This document shows, one piece after another, positions 8,414-16,024 of a stretch of DNA of 22,616 bases. A program made the translations under genes and the position numbers. The DNA comes from Candidatus Avipropionibacterium avicola (lineage in GTDB: Bacteria > Actinomycetota > Actinomycetes > Propionibacteriales > Propionibacteriaceae). Numbering within the stretch: position 1 is the stretch's first letter; each line of letters starts with the position of its first letter. The notes under the pieces are model-generated. The model made no database searches. It was given only the letters and a program-made list of their open reading frames with translations, and had not been told where the DNA came from. The stretch covers positions 1 through 22,616 of the forward strand of contig DVLP01000245.1 of NCBI GenBank assembly GCA_018715445.1. Reading direction: 5' to 3'.

Positions 8414-9565
8414 ATGGACTCCACGACGATCCGTGAGCACTACACCCACCACGTGTACGGCGTACCCCCCGGCGACGGCGAGGTCGACCTGGACTGGGAG
8501 TTGGTGGAGCAGGGATCGTCATCCGACGGCGTACGGCGTCAGATCCGGTTGGACCTGACCGGCCCCAGCGGCGAGGCGGCCCGCCTCACGCTGCTGGTCC
8601 ACCTGCCGGCCGAGGCCAGCGTCGCCGAGCCGGTGCCGGCCTTCTGCGGGATGAACTTCCACGGCAACCACGTCTGCACCCACGACCCTGCGGTGATCGA
8701 CCTGTTCGTCGATCACGGCCCGGCCGGCGACCAGCTGCAGTACGCCGGCTCGGCCGACAAGCTCGATCCGGCGCCGGTCCGCGGCAACCAGGAGCACCGA
8801 TGGGCCTTCCCGACGATCACCGGGCGCGGCTACGCCTCGATCACCTGGTGCTACCGCCAGATGGGCCCCGAAGGGCCCGAGGTCTTCGACCAGGCCCCGC
8901 ACCGGTTGTTCTCCACCCATGACCAGGACGGTCGCGATGCCGACGAGTGGGGCTCGATCGGGATCTGGGCCTGGTCGATGTCACGGGTGCTGGACGCGGT
9001 CGTGGCCGGGATGGTGCCCGAGATCGACCCCGGCCGAGTGATCGCCCACGGCCACTCCCGCCTCGGCAAGACCGCCATCTGGGCCGGGGTGAGCGATCCT
9101 CGGTTCGCCGCGGTGATCAGCAACAACTCCGGCTGCCTGGGGGCGTCGCTGTCGCGCAATGTCGGCGAGATCCCCGAGGTGTTGGACCGGATCCGTCCGT
9201 ACTGGTTCGCCCCGAACTTCCACCAGGTCTCCGAGCGGTGGCTCGCCCGCTACGACGGCGCCGAGGATCCCGAGCTGCCCGACCAACCGGACCTGATGGG
9301 CCTGGTCGCACCCCGACCGCTGTACGTGGCCAGCGCCTCCGCGGACCACAACGCCGACCCCGAGGGCGAGTACCTGTCGTGGCAGCAGGCGTCGGCGGCC
9401 TGGGACGGTGGCCCGCAGGCCACGGCCGGACCGTTCCCCTCCCCCGGCACCGTGCTGGCACCCGAGGCCGTCCCCCTGGGCTACCACCTGCGCGAGGGCA
9501 AGCACGACGTCCACGAGTTCGACTGGGTGGCCTGGATGGACTTCGCCGACCGCTGGGTGCGCTGA
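8414..9565 (+). CDS. CE15 glucuronoyl esterase-like / acetylxylan esterase-like alpha/beta hydrolase
   Basis: Predicted carboxyl-ester hydrolase of 383 residues. Seen: nucleophile motif GHSRLGKTA at 213-221 (S215), matching the G-x-S-R-x-G-K signature of glucuronoyl esterases; the downstream ISNNSGCLGASLSR segment; LVAPRPLYVASASADHNADP near 297-316; and the terminal GKHDVHEFDW, with likely catalytic histidine H364. There is no signal peptide or membrane segment, so it should act in the cytoplasm, unlike secreted wood-degrading relatives. The true substrate is unknown. The ATG at 8414 is chosen because a TAGGGT box lies 7 bases upstream; a GTG at 8354 would add 20 residues but its AAGGAG is only 2 bases away. 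It has no evident tie to the surrounding quinone genes. Confidence 0.75.
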   Translation: MDSTTIREHYTHHVYGVPPGDGEVDLDWELVEQGSSSDGVRRQIRLDLTGPSGEAARLTLLVHLPAEASVAEPVPAFCGMNFHGNHVCTHDPAVIDLFVDHGPAGDQLQYAGSADKLDPAPVRGNQEHRWAFPTITGRGYASITWCYRQMGPEGPEVFDQAPHRLFSTHDQDGRDADEWGSIGIWAWSMSRVLDAVVAGMVPEIDPGRVIAHGHSRLGKTAIWAGVSDPRFAAVISNNSGCLGASLSRNVGEIPEVLDRIRPYWFAPNFHQVSERWLARYDGAEDPELPDQPDLMGLVAPRPLYVASASADHNADPEGEYLSWQQASAAWDGGPQATAGPFPSPGTVLAPEAVPLGYHLREGKHDVHEFDWVAWMDFADRWVR

Positions 9566-9611
9566 CCCGTTGCTCGGCGAGGGGCAGCGGACCGGCGCCC
9601 AGATAGGCTGA

Positions 9612-9767
9612 CGAGCCCGGCACGAACCACCGTCGCTGCCGGAGGCGGGCCACCCCGAGCCCGACGGCTATGTCACCACGGCCGAGTTCGAGCCCTACCC
9701 CCAGCAGCGCGCACCCGAACCTGATCCCGTCGAGGGATCGGGTTCGCCCGAGCAGCCCCGTCCCTGA
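9612..9767 (+). pseudogene. Possible 3' remnant of a lost gene
   Basis: An open stretch without any usable start codon ends at TGA 9765-9767. Its translation includes DGYVTTAEFEPYPQQRAPEP, a Pro/Glu-rich tail. The first ~24 codons after 9639 have almost only G or C at third positions, as in real genes here. A -10-like TAGGCT (9604-9609) lies just upstream but no start codon follows it. This looks like a promoter joined to the end of a gene by deletion. I do not recognise the protein, and chance openness in GC-rich DNA is possible. Confidence 0.3.
9716..9746 (+). terminator. Strong hairpin between esterase and menF
   Basis: A 13-bp stem, with one position that is a G-U wobble in RNA, encloses the 5-base loop GTCGA (left arm 9716-9728, right arm 9734-9746). 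No T run follows. It lies 150 bases after the esterase stop and could end that transcript, but it also overlaps the remnant reading frame. Terminator function is inferred. Confidence 0.4.
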
Positions 9768-9790
9768 TCGCAGCCCGTCCCTGATCGCAG
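9757..9790 (+). repeat. Tandem 17-bp duplication
   Basis: Two perfect head-to-tail copies of CCCGTCCCTGATCGCAG (9757-9773 and 9774-9790), followed by CCCG, which may start a third. The first copy contains the stop codon of the remnant frame. Probably slipped-strand duplication; the repeat also sits upstream of the menF promoter. Confidence 0.75.
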
Positions 9791-9824
9791 CCCGCCCGGG
9801 GCGTGTCTGCCGGGTCCGGGAGCG

Positions 9825-9830
9825 TACCGT
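9825..9830 (+). promoter_or_regulatory. -10 box of leaderless type for menF
   Basis: TACCGT followed by exactly 6 bases and the GTG start at 9837. No SD sequence lies at usable spacing, so a leaderless mRNA is likely. No clear -35 hexamer. Confidence 0.5.
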
Positions 9831-9836
9831 TGAGCC

Positions 9837-11105
9837 GTGCCGACCCTGCATGCGCGAACCGTGGAGATCTCCGACCCGGGTGACCTGACGTCACTGATCC
9901 CCGAGGCCGGCACCGAGGCAGCCACCACGACCGCGGTGTGGATCCGCCGCGGTGACGGCATGGTGGGACTCGGTGAGGTCGCCCGCTACGAGGCCTCCCC
10001 CGACGATCCCGACCCGATCCGTTCGGCGGACCGGTGGTGGACCGAGTTCGGCTCGGCGATGTCGGTCACCAGTCTGGACGGGGTCGCCGGCAGTGGCCCG
10101 GTCGCCTTCGGCACCTTCTGCTTCGACCCGGCCAACACCGCCACCGTCGGCACCCTGGTCGTCCCCGAGATCGTCATCGGACGACGCAACGGCCGCTGCT
10201 GGGTCACCCTGGTGACCGACGACCCGGCCGCGAACCCCTCGGCAGAGCTGGTGCCCAACCCGCATGCCGAGTCCCCTGCTCCGGCGAGCATCCGATGGTC
10301 GGACGGATCGATGAACGGCCCGGAGTGGGAGGTCGTGGTCGCCGACGCCGTGGAGCGGATCCGCTCCGGCGTGGTCGACAAGATCGTGCTCGCCCGCGAC
10401 GTGATCGCCGAGACCGGCGAGCCGATCGACCTGGCAGGTCTGGTCCGTCGGCTCTCCCACGGCTACGAGCGGTGCTGGAGCTACCACGTCGACGGACTGG
10501 TCGGTGCGACCCCGGAGATGCTGGTGCGGCGTGAGCGCAGCCTGGCCACCTCCCGGGTGTTGGCCGGCACCATCCGCCGGACCGGGTCCGACGACCAGGA
10601 CCTTGCCCTGGCCGCCGCGTTGTCCCAGTCCAGCAAGGATCTGAGCGAACACGAGTTCGCCGTACGCTCGGTGGCTGACGCGCTCGCCCCGTACTGCTCG
10701 GGCATGCACGTGCCGGATTCTCCTTATGTGCTTGAGCTTCCGAACGTGCTGCACCTGGCCACCGATGTCACCGCCGTCGCCACCGACCACAGCTCGGCGC
10801 TCTCGTTGGCGGCCGCACTGCATCCCAGTGCCGCGGTCTGTGGCACCCCCACCGACAAGGCGCGCTCGTTGATCGCCGACCTGGAGCAGATGGACCGGGG
10901 CCGCTACGCCGGACCGGTCGGGTGGGTCGACACCCACGGTGACGGGGAATGGGGCATCGGGTTGCGCTGCGGGCAGCTCGCCGACGACCGCCGCAGCATC
11001 CGTCTCTACGCCGGGTGCGGGATCGTCGCCGACTCCGACCCGACCGCCGAGCTGGCCGAGTCGAACGCCAAGCTGGTGCCGATGCGCGACGCCCTCACCG
11101 GCTGA
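9837..11105 (+). CDS. menF: Isochorismate synthase
   Basis: Chorismate-utilising enzyme that converts chorismate to isochorismate, the first committed step to menaquinone. It has 422 residues; the N-terminal ~150 are the variable part and the catalytic domain follows. Seen: VVDKIVLARDV at 179-189 with the general base lysine K182, GATPEMLV at 223-230, LAGTIRR at 242-248, SKDLSEHEFAV at 266-276 with the magnesium-binding glutamates of the family, HPSAAVCGTP at 329-338, and GRYAGPVGWVD at 355-365. The alternatives entC/dhbC (siderophore) or salicylate synthase are less likely because the gene lies among menG, menD, menC, menE and menA and no siderophore gene is present. The start is GTG, placed by the upstream TACCGT box. 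It is convergent with the ABC permease, with 27 bases between the stops. Confidence 0.93.
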   Translation: MPTLHARTVEISDPGDLTSLIPEAGTEAATTTAVWIRRGDGMVGLGEVARYEASPDDPDPIRSADRWWTEFGSAMSVTSLDGVAGSGPVAFGTFCFDPANTATVGTLVVPEIVIGRRNGRCWVTLVTDDPAANPSAELVPNPHAESPAPASIRWSDGSMNGPEWEVVVADAVERIRSGVVDKIVLARDVIAETGEPIDLAGLVRRLSHGYERCWSYHVDGLVGATPEMLVRRERSLATSRVLAGTIRRTGSDDQDLALAAALSQSSKDLSEHEFAVRSVADALAPYCSGMHVPDSPYVLELPNVLHLATDVTAVATDHSSALSLAAALHPSAAVCGTPTDKARSLIADLEQMDRGRYAGPVGWVDTHGDGEWGIGLRCGQLADDRRSIRLYAGCGIVADSDPTAELAESNAKLVPMRDALTG

Positions 11106-11132
11106 GCACGACCGGTCAGGTCACGCCGCCGC

Positions 11133-12761
11133 TCAGTGGTAGCGCTGACGGCCGGCCTTGAGCCGATCCATCTCGGCCTGCTGCTGCTTCGCCTTGTGCT
11201 GCATCTCGGCCAGGTTGAACGAGCTGAGCAGCACCAGGCCACAGATCAGGCCGAGCAGGACCGAGACCCACCACGGCAGGTTGAAGACCAACGGCACCGT
11301 GATCAACAGGCAGATGTCGAAGCCACGGAACAGGTTCGTGATCATCCCGGGCGGCAGCGCACCCGAGGGGGTGGCCACCATGGGAGCGGAGAAGTTGATC
11401 GGCTTGGCGATCGTCCACCGCACCGCGCCGAGCAGGCCGGCAGCGGCCACGATCTCGGAGACCACCATCGCCTCGGGGATGGTGCGCTGGGCCTCGCCAC
11501 CGAAACCCAGGTAGGCCGGGAAGACCGCGAAGGCCCAGACGATGCAGAGCACGGCAGGCAGCACGATGCTGGCCCGCTTGATCTGACCGGGGTTGAACGG
11601 CAGCGACCGCGCCATGCCGCCGGAGCGGGTGAACACCCGCAACCCGCCCAGCAGCGGGATCACTGCGCCGAACAGGGCGATGGCCGACAACGGGGCCGCG
11701 ATCGCGGACAGGCCCAGGGCGTCCAGCACGTACGGGACCATGATCGAGACGACGAACAGCAACAATGGTTGCGGGGAACGGACCAGTCGCAGCAGGTCAC
11801 GCAGCACCACCGCGGTGAGGCCGACCCCGCCCGAGCGCTTCACCCGGACATTGCCCATCTCGGCGAAGCGGCGTTCGTTGAGGATGTCATTCATCAGGCC
11901 GAGGTCGAGCGCGTACATCGCTCCGGACAGACCCGAGACCAGCGAACCGCCGGAGGTGAGGCGGCGGCGCGGCAGGCGGTCCAGACGCAGCCGGGCCCCG
12001 ACCAGGGCCAGCACCCCGATCACCAGGCCGGCCCCGGCGATCACCAGGGCGATCAGCAGGGAGCGGTCCTCGATCGCCGGGGGATCGATCCGGTCCGCGG
12101 CGATCGCCACCACCAGCAACATCGCTGCCAGGGCGACGAAGGCGAACAGGCCACCCAGCACGCGGACCAGCCGGTTGTCGTGGTTGCTCTGCTGGGAGGC
12201 GGCAAAGGCGACCGAAGCCCCGGCCGCCAGTCCGGCCGCTGCCGCCCAGGCGCCGATCGCGGCCGGGCTGGAACCGGAGAGCGTGGTGACCAGCGCGGCC
12301 AGGGCGGCACCGATCACGGTGACGACCGCGACCACGGCGTAGAGCCGTCGACTCAGCAGCCGTCCCCGACGGACCGGGGCATCCATCAACCAGAAGCCCT
12401 CGGCCGCCGAGGCGACCACCGGGCCGAACAACCGGCTCATGAACAGGGCGACCGCGACAGCGAAGGCGACCGCTGCCCAGGGCAGGATGGTGCGGGCCGA
12501 CAGGCAGGTCGCTGCCGTGCACTCCGAGACCGAGACCTGTGCGGTGACCACGACATTGGCCAGCATCGCCCCGAACATCAGGATCGCGAAGATCGCGATG
12601 TAGGCGCGGGAGAAGGCCTCGCCCAGGGTGCGGGTGGCACGGCCGGTGCGCCAGTGCTTGATGTCCTCGAGCAGGTCGGCCTCGTCGACCCCCTCCGGGT
12701 TGACCGCACGCGAGGCCCGCAGCGAGGCTGACGGCTCGGGCGACTCGGTGGGTCCGGTCAT
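11133..12761 (-). CDS. ABC transporter membrane subunit, uncharacterised (DUF6297-like)
   Basis: Predicted integral membrane protein of 542 residues, paired with the ATPase gene upstream. I count about 11-12 hydrophobic segments, in two groups: six between ~50 and 255, then a cytoplasmic region with [20 protein letters not shown], then five or six between ~325 and 515. The N-terminal ~45 residues and the C-terminal ~25 ([20 protein letters not shown]) are cytoplasmic and polar. There is no binding-protein gene nearby, so export is more likely than uptake. It resembles actinobacterial proteins I remember under a DUF6297-type label, but that is recollection. The ATG overlaps the ATPase stop (ATGA). 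The substrate is unknown. Confidence 0.7.
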   Translation of the reverse strand: MTGPTESPEPSASLRASRAVNPEGVDEADLLEDIKHWRTGRATRTLGEAFSRAYIAIFAILMFGAMLANVVVTAQVSVSECTAATCLSARTILPWAAVAFAVAVALFMSRLFGPVVASAAEGFWLMDAPVRRGRLLSRRLYAVVAVVTVIGAALAALVTTLSGSSPAAIGAWAAAAGLAAGASVAFAASQQSNHDNRLVRVLGGLFAFVALAAMLLVVAIAADRIDPPAIEDRSLLIALVIAGAGLVIGVLALVGARLRLDRLPRRRLTSGGSLVSGLSGAMYALDLGLMNDILNERRFAEMGNVRVKRSGGVGLTAVVLRDLLRLVRSPQPLLLFVVSIMVPYVLDALGLSAIAAPLSAIALFGAVIPLLGGLRVFTRSGGMARSLPFNPGQIKRASIVLPAVLCIVWAFAVFPAYLGFGGEAQRTIPEAMVVSEIVAAAGLLGAVRWTIAKPINFSAPMVATPSGALPPGMITNLFRGFDICLLITVPLVFNLPWWVSVLLGLICGLVLLSSFNLAEMQHKAKQQQAEMDRLKAGRQRYH

Positions 12762-13528
12762 CGCCGGCCGCCCTTCTTCTTGCTGATCCGTGGCTTCTGC
12801 CCGCCCTGCTTGGGCTGGGCCGGCTTGGACTGCAGCTGCCCTGCGGGCGTGGCTTCGGCCTCGGGGGCGGCGTCGTCACCGTCGCCCAGACCGCCACCGA
12901 GGTTGACGATCCGGGTCGCCACGGTCTCGACCAGGTGCGGTTCGTGGCTGGCGAAGATGATCGCCAGACCTTCCTGCCGTTCGGCGACCAACCGGTCGGC
13001 CAACCACTGCACGCCCTCGACGTCGAGGCGTTGCTCGGGCTCGTCGAGGACCAACAGCTTGCGGGGCCGTACGAAGGCGGTCGCCAGGGCCAGGCGGCGC
13101 CGCTGACCCGACGAGAGGGTGCCCGGCAGCTGGCCGGACTGGGCGACCAACTGGACCTCGTGCAGCACCTCGTCGACCACCTCGTCGGGGTGGGCCAGGC
13201 CGTGGGCCCGGGCCAACAGGTCGAGGTGCTCGACCACGCTCAGGTCGGGGAAGAAGTCGAGGTCGTCGATCACCACGGCCATGTCCTGGCGGATCCTGGC
13301 CGAGGTCTCGAACATCGGCTCACCGCTGACCTGGATGGCGCCGCCGTCGGGTTGGTCGGCCCCGACCAACAGCCGCAGCAGGGTCGACTTGCCGGCGCCG
13401 TTGCGGCCGGTGAGGGCCACCGCCTCGCCCGGGTAGACCTCCAGGTTCACCTGGTCCAGGACCGTGAAGTCCCCGAACTTGCGGGTGAGTCCGCTGATGC
13501 TGACGACGGGTTCGCGCTTCTTGGCCAC
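12758..13528 (-). CDS. ABC transporter ATP-binding protein
   Basis: Nucleotide-binding subunit driving the membrane protein encoded just downstream. Seen (numbering from the GTG at 13528): Walker [10 protein letters not shown] at 41-49, signature [12 protein letters not shown] at 138-149, Walker [10 protein letters not shown] at 157-165, and H-loop ASHEPH at 193-198. Two departures from consensus: the Q-loop glutamine position reads Asp ([14 protein letters not shown], ~D88), and the D-loop is QRLD. The last ~45 residues form a Pro/Gln/Lys tail ending KKKGGRR. The start is placed at the GTG at 13528 because a TAGGCT -10 box ends 6 bases before it; the GTG at 13534 is only two codons further upstream and directly abuts that box. 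It is divergent from menG. Confidence 0.88.
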   Translation of the reverse strand: MAKKREPVVSISGLTRKFGDFTVLDQVNLEVYPGEAVALTGRNGAGKSTLLRLLVGADQPDGGAIQVSGEPMFETSARIRQDMAVVIDDLDFFPDLSVVEHLDLLARAHGLAHPDEVVDEVLHEVQLVAQSGQLPGTLSSGQRRRLALATAFVRPRKLLVLDEPEQRLDVEGVQWLADRLVAERQEGLAIIFASHEPHLVETVATRIVNLGGGLGDGDDAAPEAEATPAGQLQSKPAQPKQGGQKPRISKKKGGRR

Positions 13529-13534
13529 CGCCAC

Positions 13535-13540
13535 AGCCTA
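13535..13540 (-). promoter_or_regulatory. -10 box of leaderless type for the ABC operon
   Basis: TAGGCT on the minus strand, 6 bases before the GTG at 13528. This spacing matches the other leaderless-type promoters in the window and argues for the shorter start. No clear -35 box. Confidence 0.45.
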
Positions 13541-13608
13541 CGCAGTGCTCCCCGGCGGGCCACATCGGGCAGGTCTCGGTCACCACCGGGGCTGTCACCG
13601 GCCGCGGT

Positions 13609-13614
13609 TAGGGT
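13609..13614 (+). promoter_or_regulatory. -10 box of leaderless type for menG
   Basis: TAGGGT followed by 7 bases and the GTG at 13622, within the ~90-base divergent region shared with the ABC ATPase gene. No recognisable -35 or SD sequence. Confidence 0.5.
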
Positions 13615-13621
13615 GGGACCC

Positions 13622-14335
13622 GTGCCGACCACGAGCCAGACCTCCCCGCGCCGCGCCACCCTGGGCAAGCGGACCGCCGACATCGCCTCGATGTTCGACG
13701 GCGTCGCCGCCGGTTACGACCTGACCAACACCGTCATGACCGCGGGGCTGGATGCCTCCTGGCGGCGGGCCGTGGTCGAGACCTGCGACCCGCAGCCCGG
13801 GCAGTTGGTGCTGGACCTGGCAGCCGGGACCGGGGTGTCCAGCGTCGAGTTGGCCGCCACCGGCGCCACCGTGGTCCCCTGCGACCTGAGCGTGGGGATG
13901 GTGCAGGTCGGGCGACAGCGCCATCCCGACCTGGCCTTCACCGCCGCCGATGCGATGGCCCTGCCCTTTGCCGACGACACCTTCGACGCGGTCACCATCC
14001 TGTTCGGCCTGCGCAACATCGCCGACACCGTCGGCGCACTGCGCGAGATCCGTCGCGTCACCAAGCCCCGAGGACGGTTGGTGGTCGCCGAGTTCTCCAC
14101 CCCGACACCGTGGCTGGTACGGACGGTCTACCACCGGGTCGTGCTGCCGATGCTGCCGGTGGTGGCCCGGATGGCGGCCAGCAACGGTGTCGCCTACGAC
14201 TACCTCGCCGAGTCGATCCGCGCGTGGCCGGACCAGCTGCGGTTGGCAGAGCTGATGGTCGAGGCCGGGTGGAACGTCGTCGAGTGGCAGAACCTGAGCC
14301 GCGGGATCGTCGCGCTGCACCGAGCCCGAGCCTGA
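13622..14335 (+). CDS. menG: Demethylmenaquinone methyltransferase
   Basis: SAM-dependent C-methyltransferase of the UbiE/MenG family that turns demethylmenaquinone into menaquinone, the last ring-forming step. It has 237 residues. Seen: [20 protein letters not shown] at 24-43, SAM motif [10 protein letters not shown] at 63-71, CDLS at 87-90, the family block [20 protein letters not shown] at 128-147 and GRLVVAEFS at 151-159. The GTG at 13622 is chosen because the MenG N-terminal sequence begins just after it and TAGGGT lies 7 bases upstream; the frame stays open far upstream, overlapping the ABC ATPase gene, but that is a shadow. The stop overlaps the next gene's ATG by one base (TGATG), so menG leads a three-gene unit with a nuclease and a kinase. 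Confidence 0.95.
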   Translation: MPTTSQTSPRRATLGKRTADIASMFDGVAAGYDLTNTVMTAGLDASWRRAVVETCDPQPGQLVLDLAAGTGVSSVELAATGATVVPCDLSVGMVQVGRQRHPDLAFTAADAMALPFADDTFDAVTILFGLRNIADTVGALREIRRVTKPRGRLVVAEFSTPTPWLVRTVYHRVVLPMLPVVARMAASNGVAYDYLAESIRAWPDQLRLAELMVEAGWNVVEWQNLSRGIVALHRARA

Positions 14336-16014
14336 TGATCCTCCTCGACGCCTACGCCGCCCGCAGTTGCGCGGTCAAGACCCACCACGGCTTCGATCCA
14401 CAGGTCCACCTGGTCCCGGGCGAGATCGACGAGGCACTGCAGGAGCTGTTCGACCTCGGTGAGCAGTTCGAGGCCGAGGTCGCCTCGCGGTTGCTCCAGC
14501 AGTTGCCGGGGACCGTTGACCTGCGGGAGTTCGACGCGGCCGAGGCCGAGGAGCGGCTCCGGGCCGCAGTCGCCGAGGGGGCTCCGGCCATCCTCGGGGC
14601 CAGCCTGCCGATGGACCCGGAGGGTCATCGGGTCGGGCGGGTCGACCTGCTGGTGCGGGGCCCGGACCGACCCGACGGCCGTCCCGGCTACGGCCCGGTC
14701 GAGATCAAGCGTCACCGTGTCCTGGAGCGGCGCCGGGCCGGGATGGCCGCACCGGCCGCCTGGATCGCTCCCCTCAACGAGCCCGCGCGGGCCGTCGAGG
14801 TGGCCGAGCGCCGGTTCCGCTTCGGCAGCCGCGAGGCCGACCTGGTCCAACTGGCCCACTACTGGCGGATGCTGGAGGCTGCCGGACTGGGTGCGCAGGG
14901 TCGGCCCTGGGTCGGGGTGATCGGCAACGACCCGCTCCCCGATCCGGTGATCACCTGGGTCCGACTGGACCGGCCGGTGAGCCGCACCTTCTCCCGTACC
15001 GCCGAGGTCGGCTGGACCAAACGCTCCATCCTGGAGCGCTACGACCACGAGTTCGCCTTCCGCCTCGACGTCGCCCGGGTCGCTGCCCGCCAGGGTGAGC
15101 CGGACGCCCCCGCTCCTCTGGTCACCCCGATCCGGGTGGACGAGTGCCGACGCTGTCCGTGGTGGGAGTTGTGCCGCGAGGAGATGGGCGAGGACGACCT
15201 CAGCGTGAAGCTGGACAAGGGTCCGCTGGACGTCCGCGAGATCAGCGTGCTGCGACGGATGGGGGTCCGTACGGTGGCCGATCTGGCGAATGTGTCGCTG
15301 GACGAGCTGCTGCCGACGTACCTGGCCGAAGTCCGCCATCGCGACAATGCCGAGGCCCGGATCCGCACCGCCCATCGACGCTCGGTGATGATGCGTGACG
15401 GTGTACTGCTGGACCGGACGACCTCCGGTCCGATCGCGTTCACCTCGGCCGAGGTCGAGATTGACTTCGACCTGGAGTCCTCCCAGGAGCAACGGATCTA
15501 TCTGTGGGGCTTCCTGGTCAACGACACCCACGGCTCGCGCTACGTCAGCTTCGCCGGGTGGGAGGACCTGGACGAGGCCGGCGAGCTGGCGCTGGCCGAC
15601 CGCGCGCTGGGTTGGCTGCGCGCGATGATCGACGAACACGGCGCCACCGTGCATCACTACTCCGGTTACGAGATCGCCCAGTTGGAGCGACTCGCCACGG
15701 CCGGATCGACCCTGGCCGCCGACATGCTGACACCGGCGAACCGCGCCCACTTCATCGACCTGTACGAGATCGTCAAACGGCACTGGTTCGGGGTCAACGG
15801 GCTCGGGCTCAAGCAGGTCGCCGTCCACGGCGCCGGTTTTGCCTGGCGTGACGACGATCCCAACGGTCTGAGCTCGCAAGCCTGGTTCCACGATGCGGTC
15901 CACGCCGCCCGCCTCGACGAGCGCGATGCCGCTCGTCACCGTGTGCTGGACTACAACGAGGACGACGTGATCGCGACCCGTGAGGTCCGTCGCTGGCTCC
16001 GCGAACAAGGGTGA
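14335..16014 (+). CDS. TM0106-family RecB-like nuclease: Cas4-type PD-(D/E)XK plus YprB-like RNase H-fold domain
   Basis: Predicted two-nuclease protein of 559 residues; its cellular role is not established. N-terminal half: Cas4/AddB-like PD-(D/E)XK nuclease with D104 (GRVDLLV), E123 and K125 (VEIKRH), the RecB-type Q172-LAH-Y176 motif, and four cysteines suited to a 4Fe-4S cluster: C12, then C271, C274 and C280 (CRRCPWWELC). Middle: LRRMGVRTVADLANVSLDEL at 306-325 resembles a helix-hairpin-helix DNA-binding element. C-terminal part (~370-559): DEDD-type exonuclease-like domain with FDLE (D379, E381), HHYSGYE near 440-446, FIDLYEIV and YNEDDVIAT at 540-548. The ATG overlaps the menG stop. 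There is no helicase domain and no cas gene nearby, so this is not evidence for CRISPR. Repair or defence roles are possible. Confidence 0.85.
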   Translation: MILLDAYAARSCAVKTHHGFDPQVHLVPGEIDEALQELFDLGEQFEAEVASRLLQQLPGTVDLREFDAAEAEERLRAAVAEGAPAILGASLPMDPEGHRVGRVDLLVRGPDRPDGRPGYGPVEIKRHRVLERRRAGMAAPAAWIAPLNEPARAVEVAERRFRFGSREADLVQLAHYWRMLEAAGLGAQGRPWVGVIGNDPLPDPVITWVRLDRPVSRTFSRTAEVGWTKRSILERYDHEFAFRLDVARVAARQGEPDAPAPLVTPIRVDECRRCPWWELCREEMGEDDLSVKLDKGPLDVREISVLRRMGVRTVADLANVSLDELLPTYLAEVRHRDNAEARIRTAHRRSVMMRDGVLLDRTTSGPIAFTSAEVEIDFDLESSQEQRIYLWGFLVNDTHGSRYVSFAGWEDLDEAGELALADRALGWLRAMIDEHGATVHHYSGYEIAQLERLATAGSTLAADMLTPANRAHFIDLYEIVKRHWFGVNGLGLKQVAVHGAGFAWRDDDPNGLSSQAWFHDAVHAARLDERDAARHRVLDYNEDDVIATREVRRWLREQG

Positions 16015-16024
16015 GGCTCCGGTC

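Noticed and set aside
11103-11135. TGAGC/GCTCA inverted repeat between the menF and ABC permease stops as a shared terminator
   Set aside because: The stem is only 5 bp with a 23-base loop and no T run on either strand; too weak to call.
12935-13621. N-terminal extension of menG through an open upstream frame
   Set aside because: The frame runs antisense to the ABC ATPase gene and gives a composition unlike any methyltransferase; MenG homology begins just after the GTG at 13622.
14335-15200. Cas4-like nuclease as a sign of a CRISPR system
   Set aside because: No repeats with spacers and no cas1, cas2 or effector genes are present, and the YprB-like second domain marks the TM0106-type family rather than Cas4.
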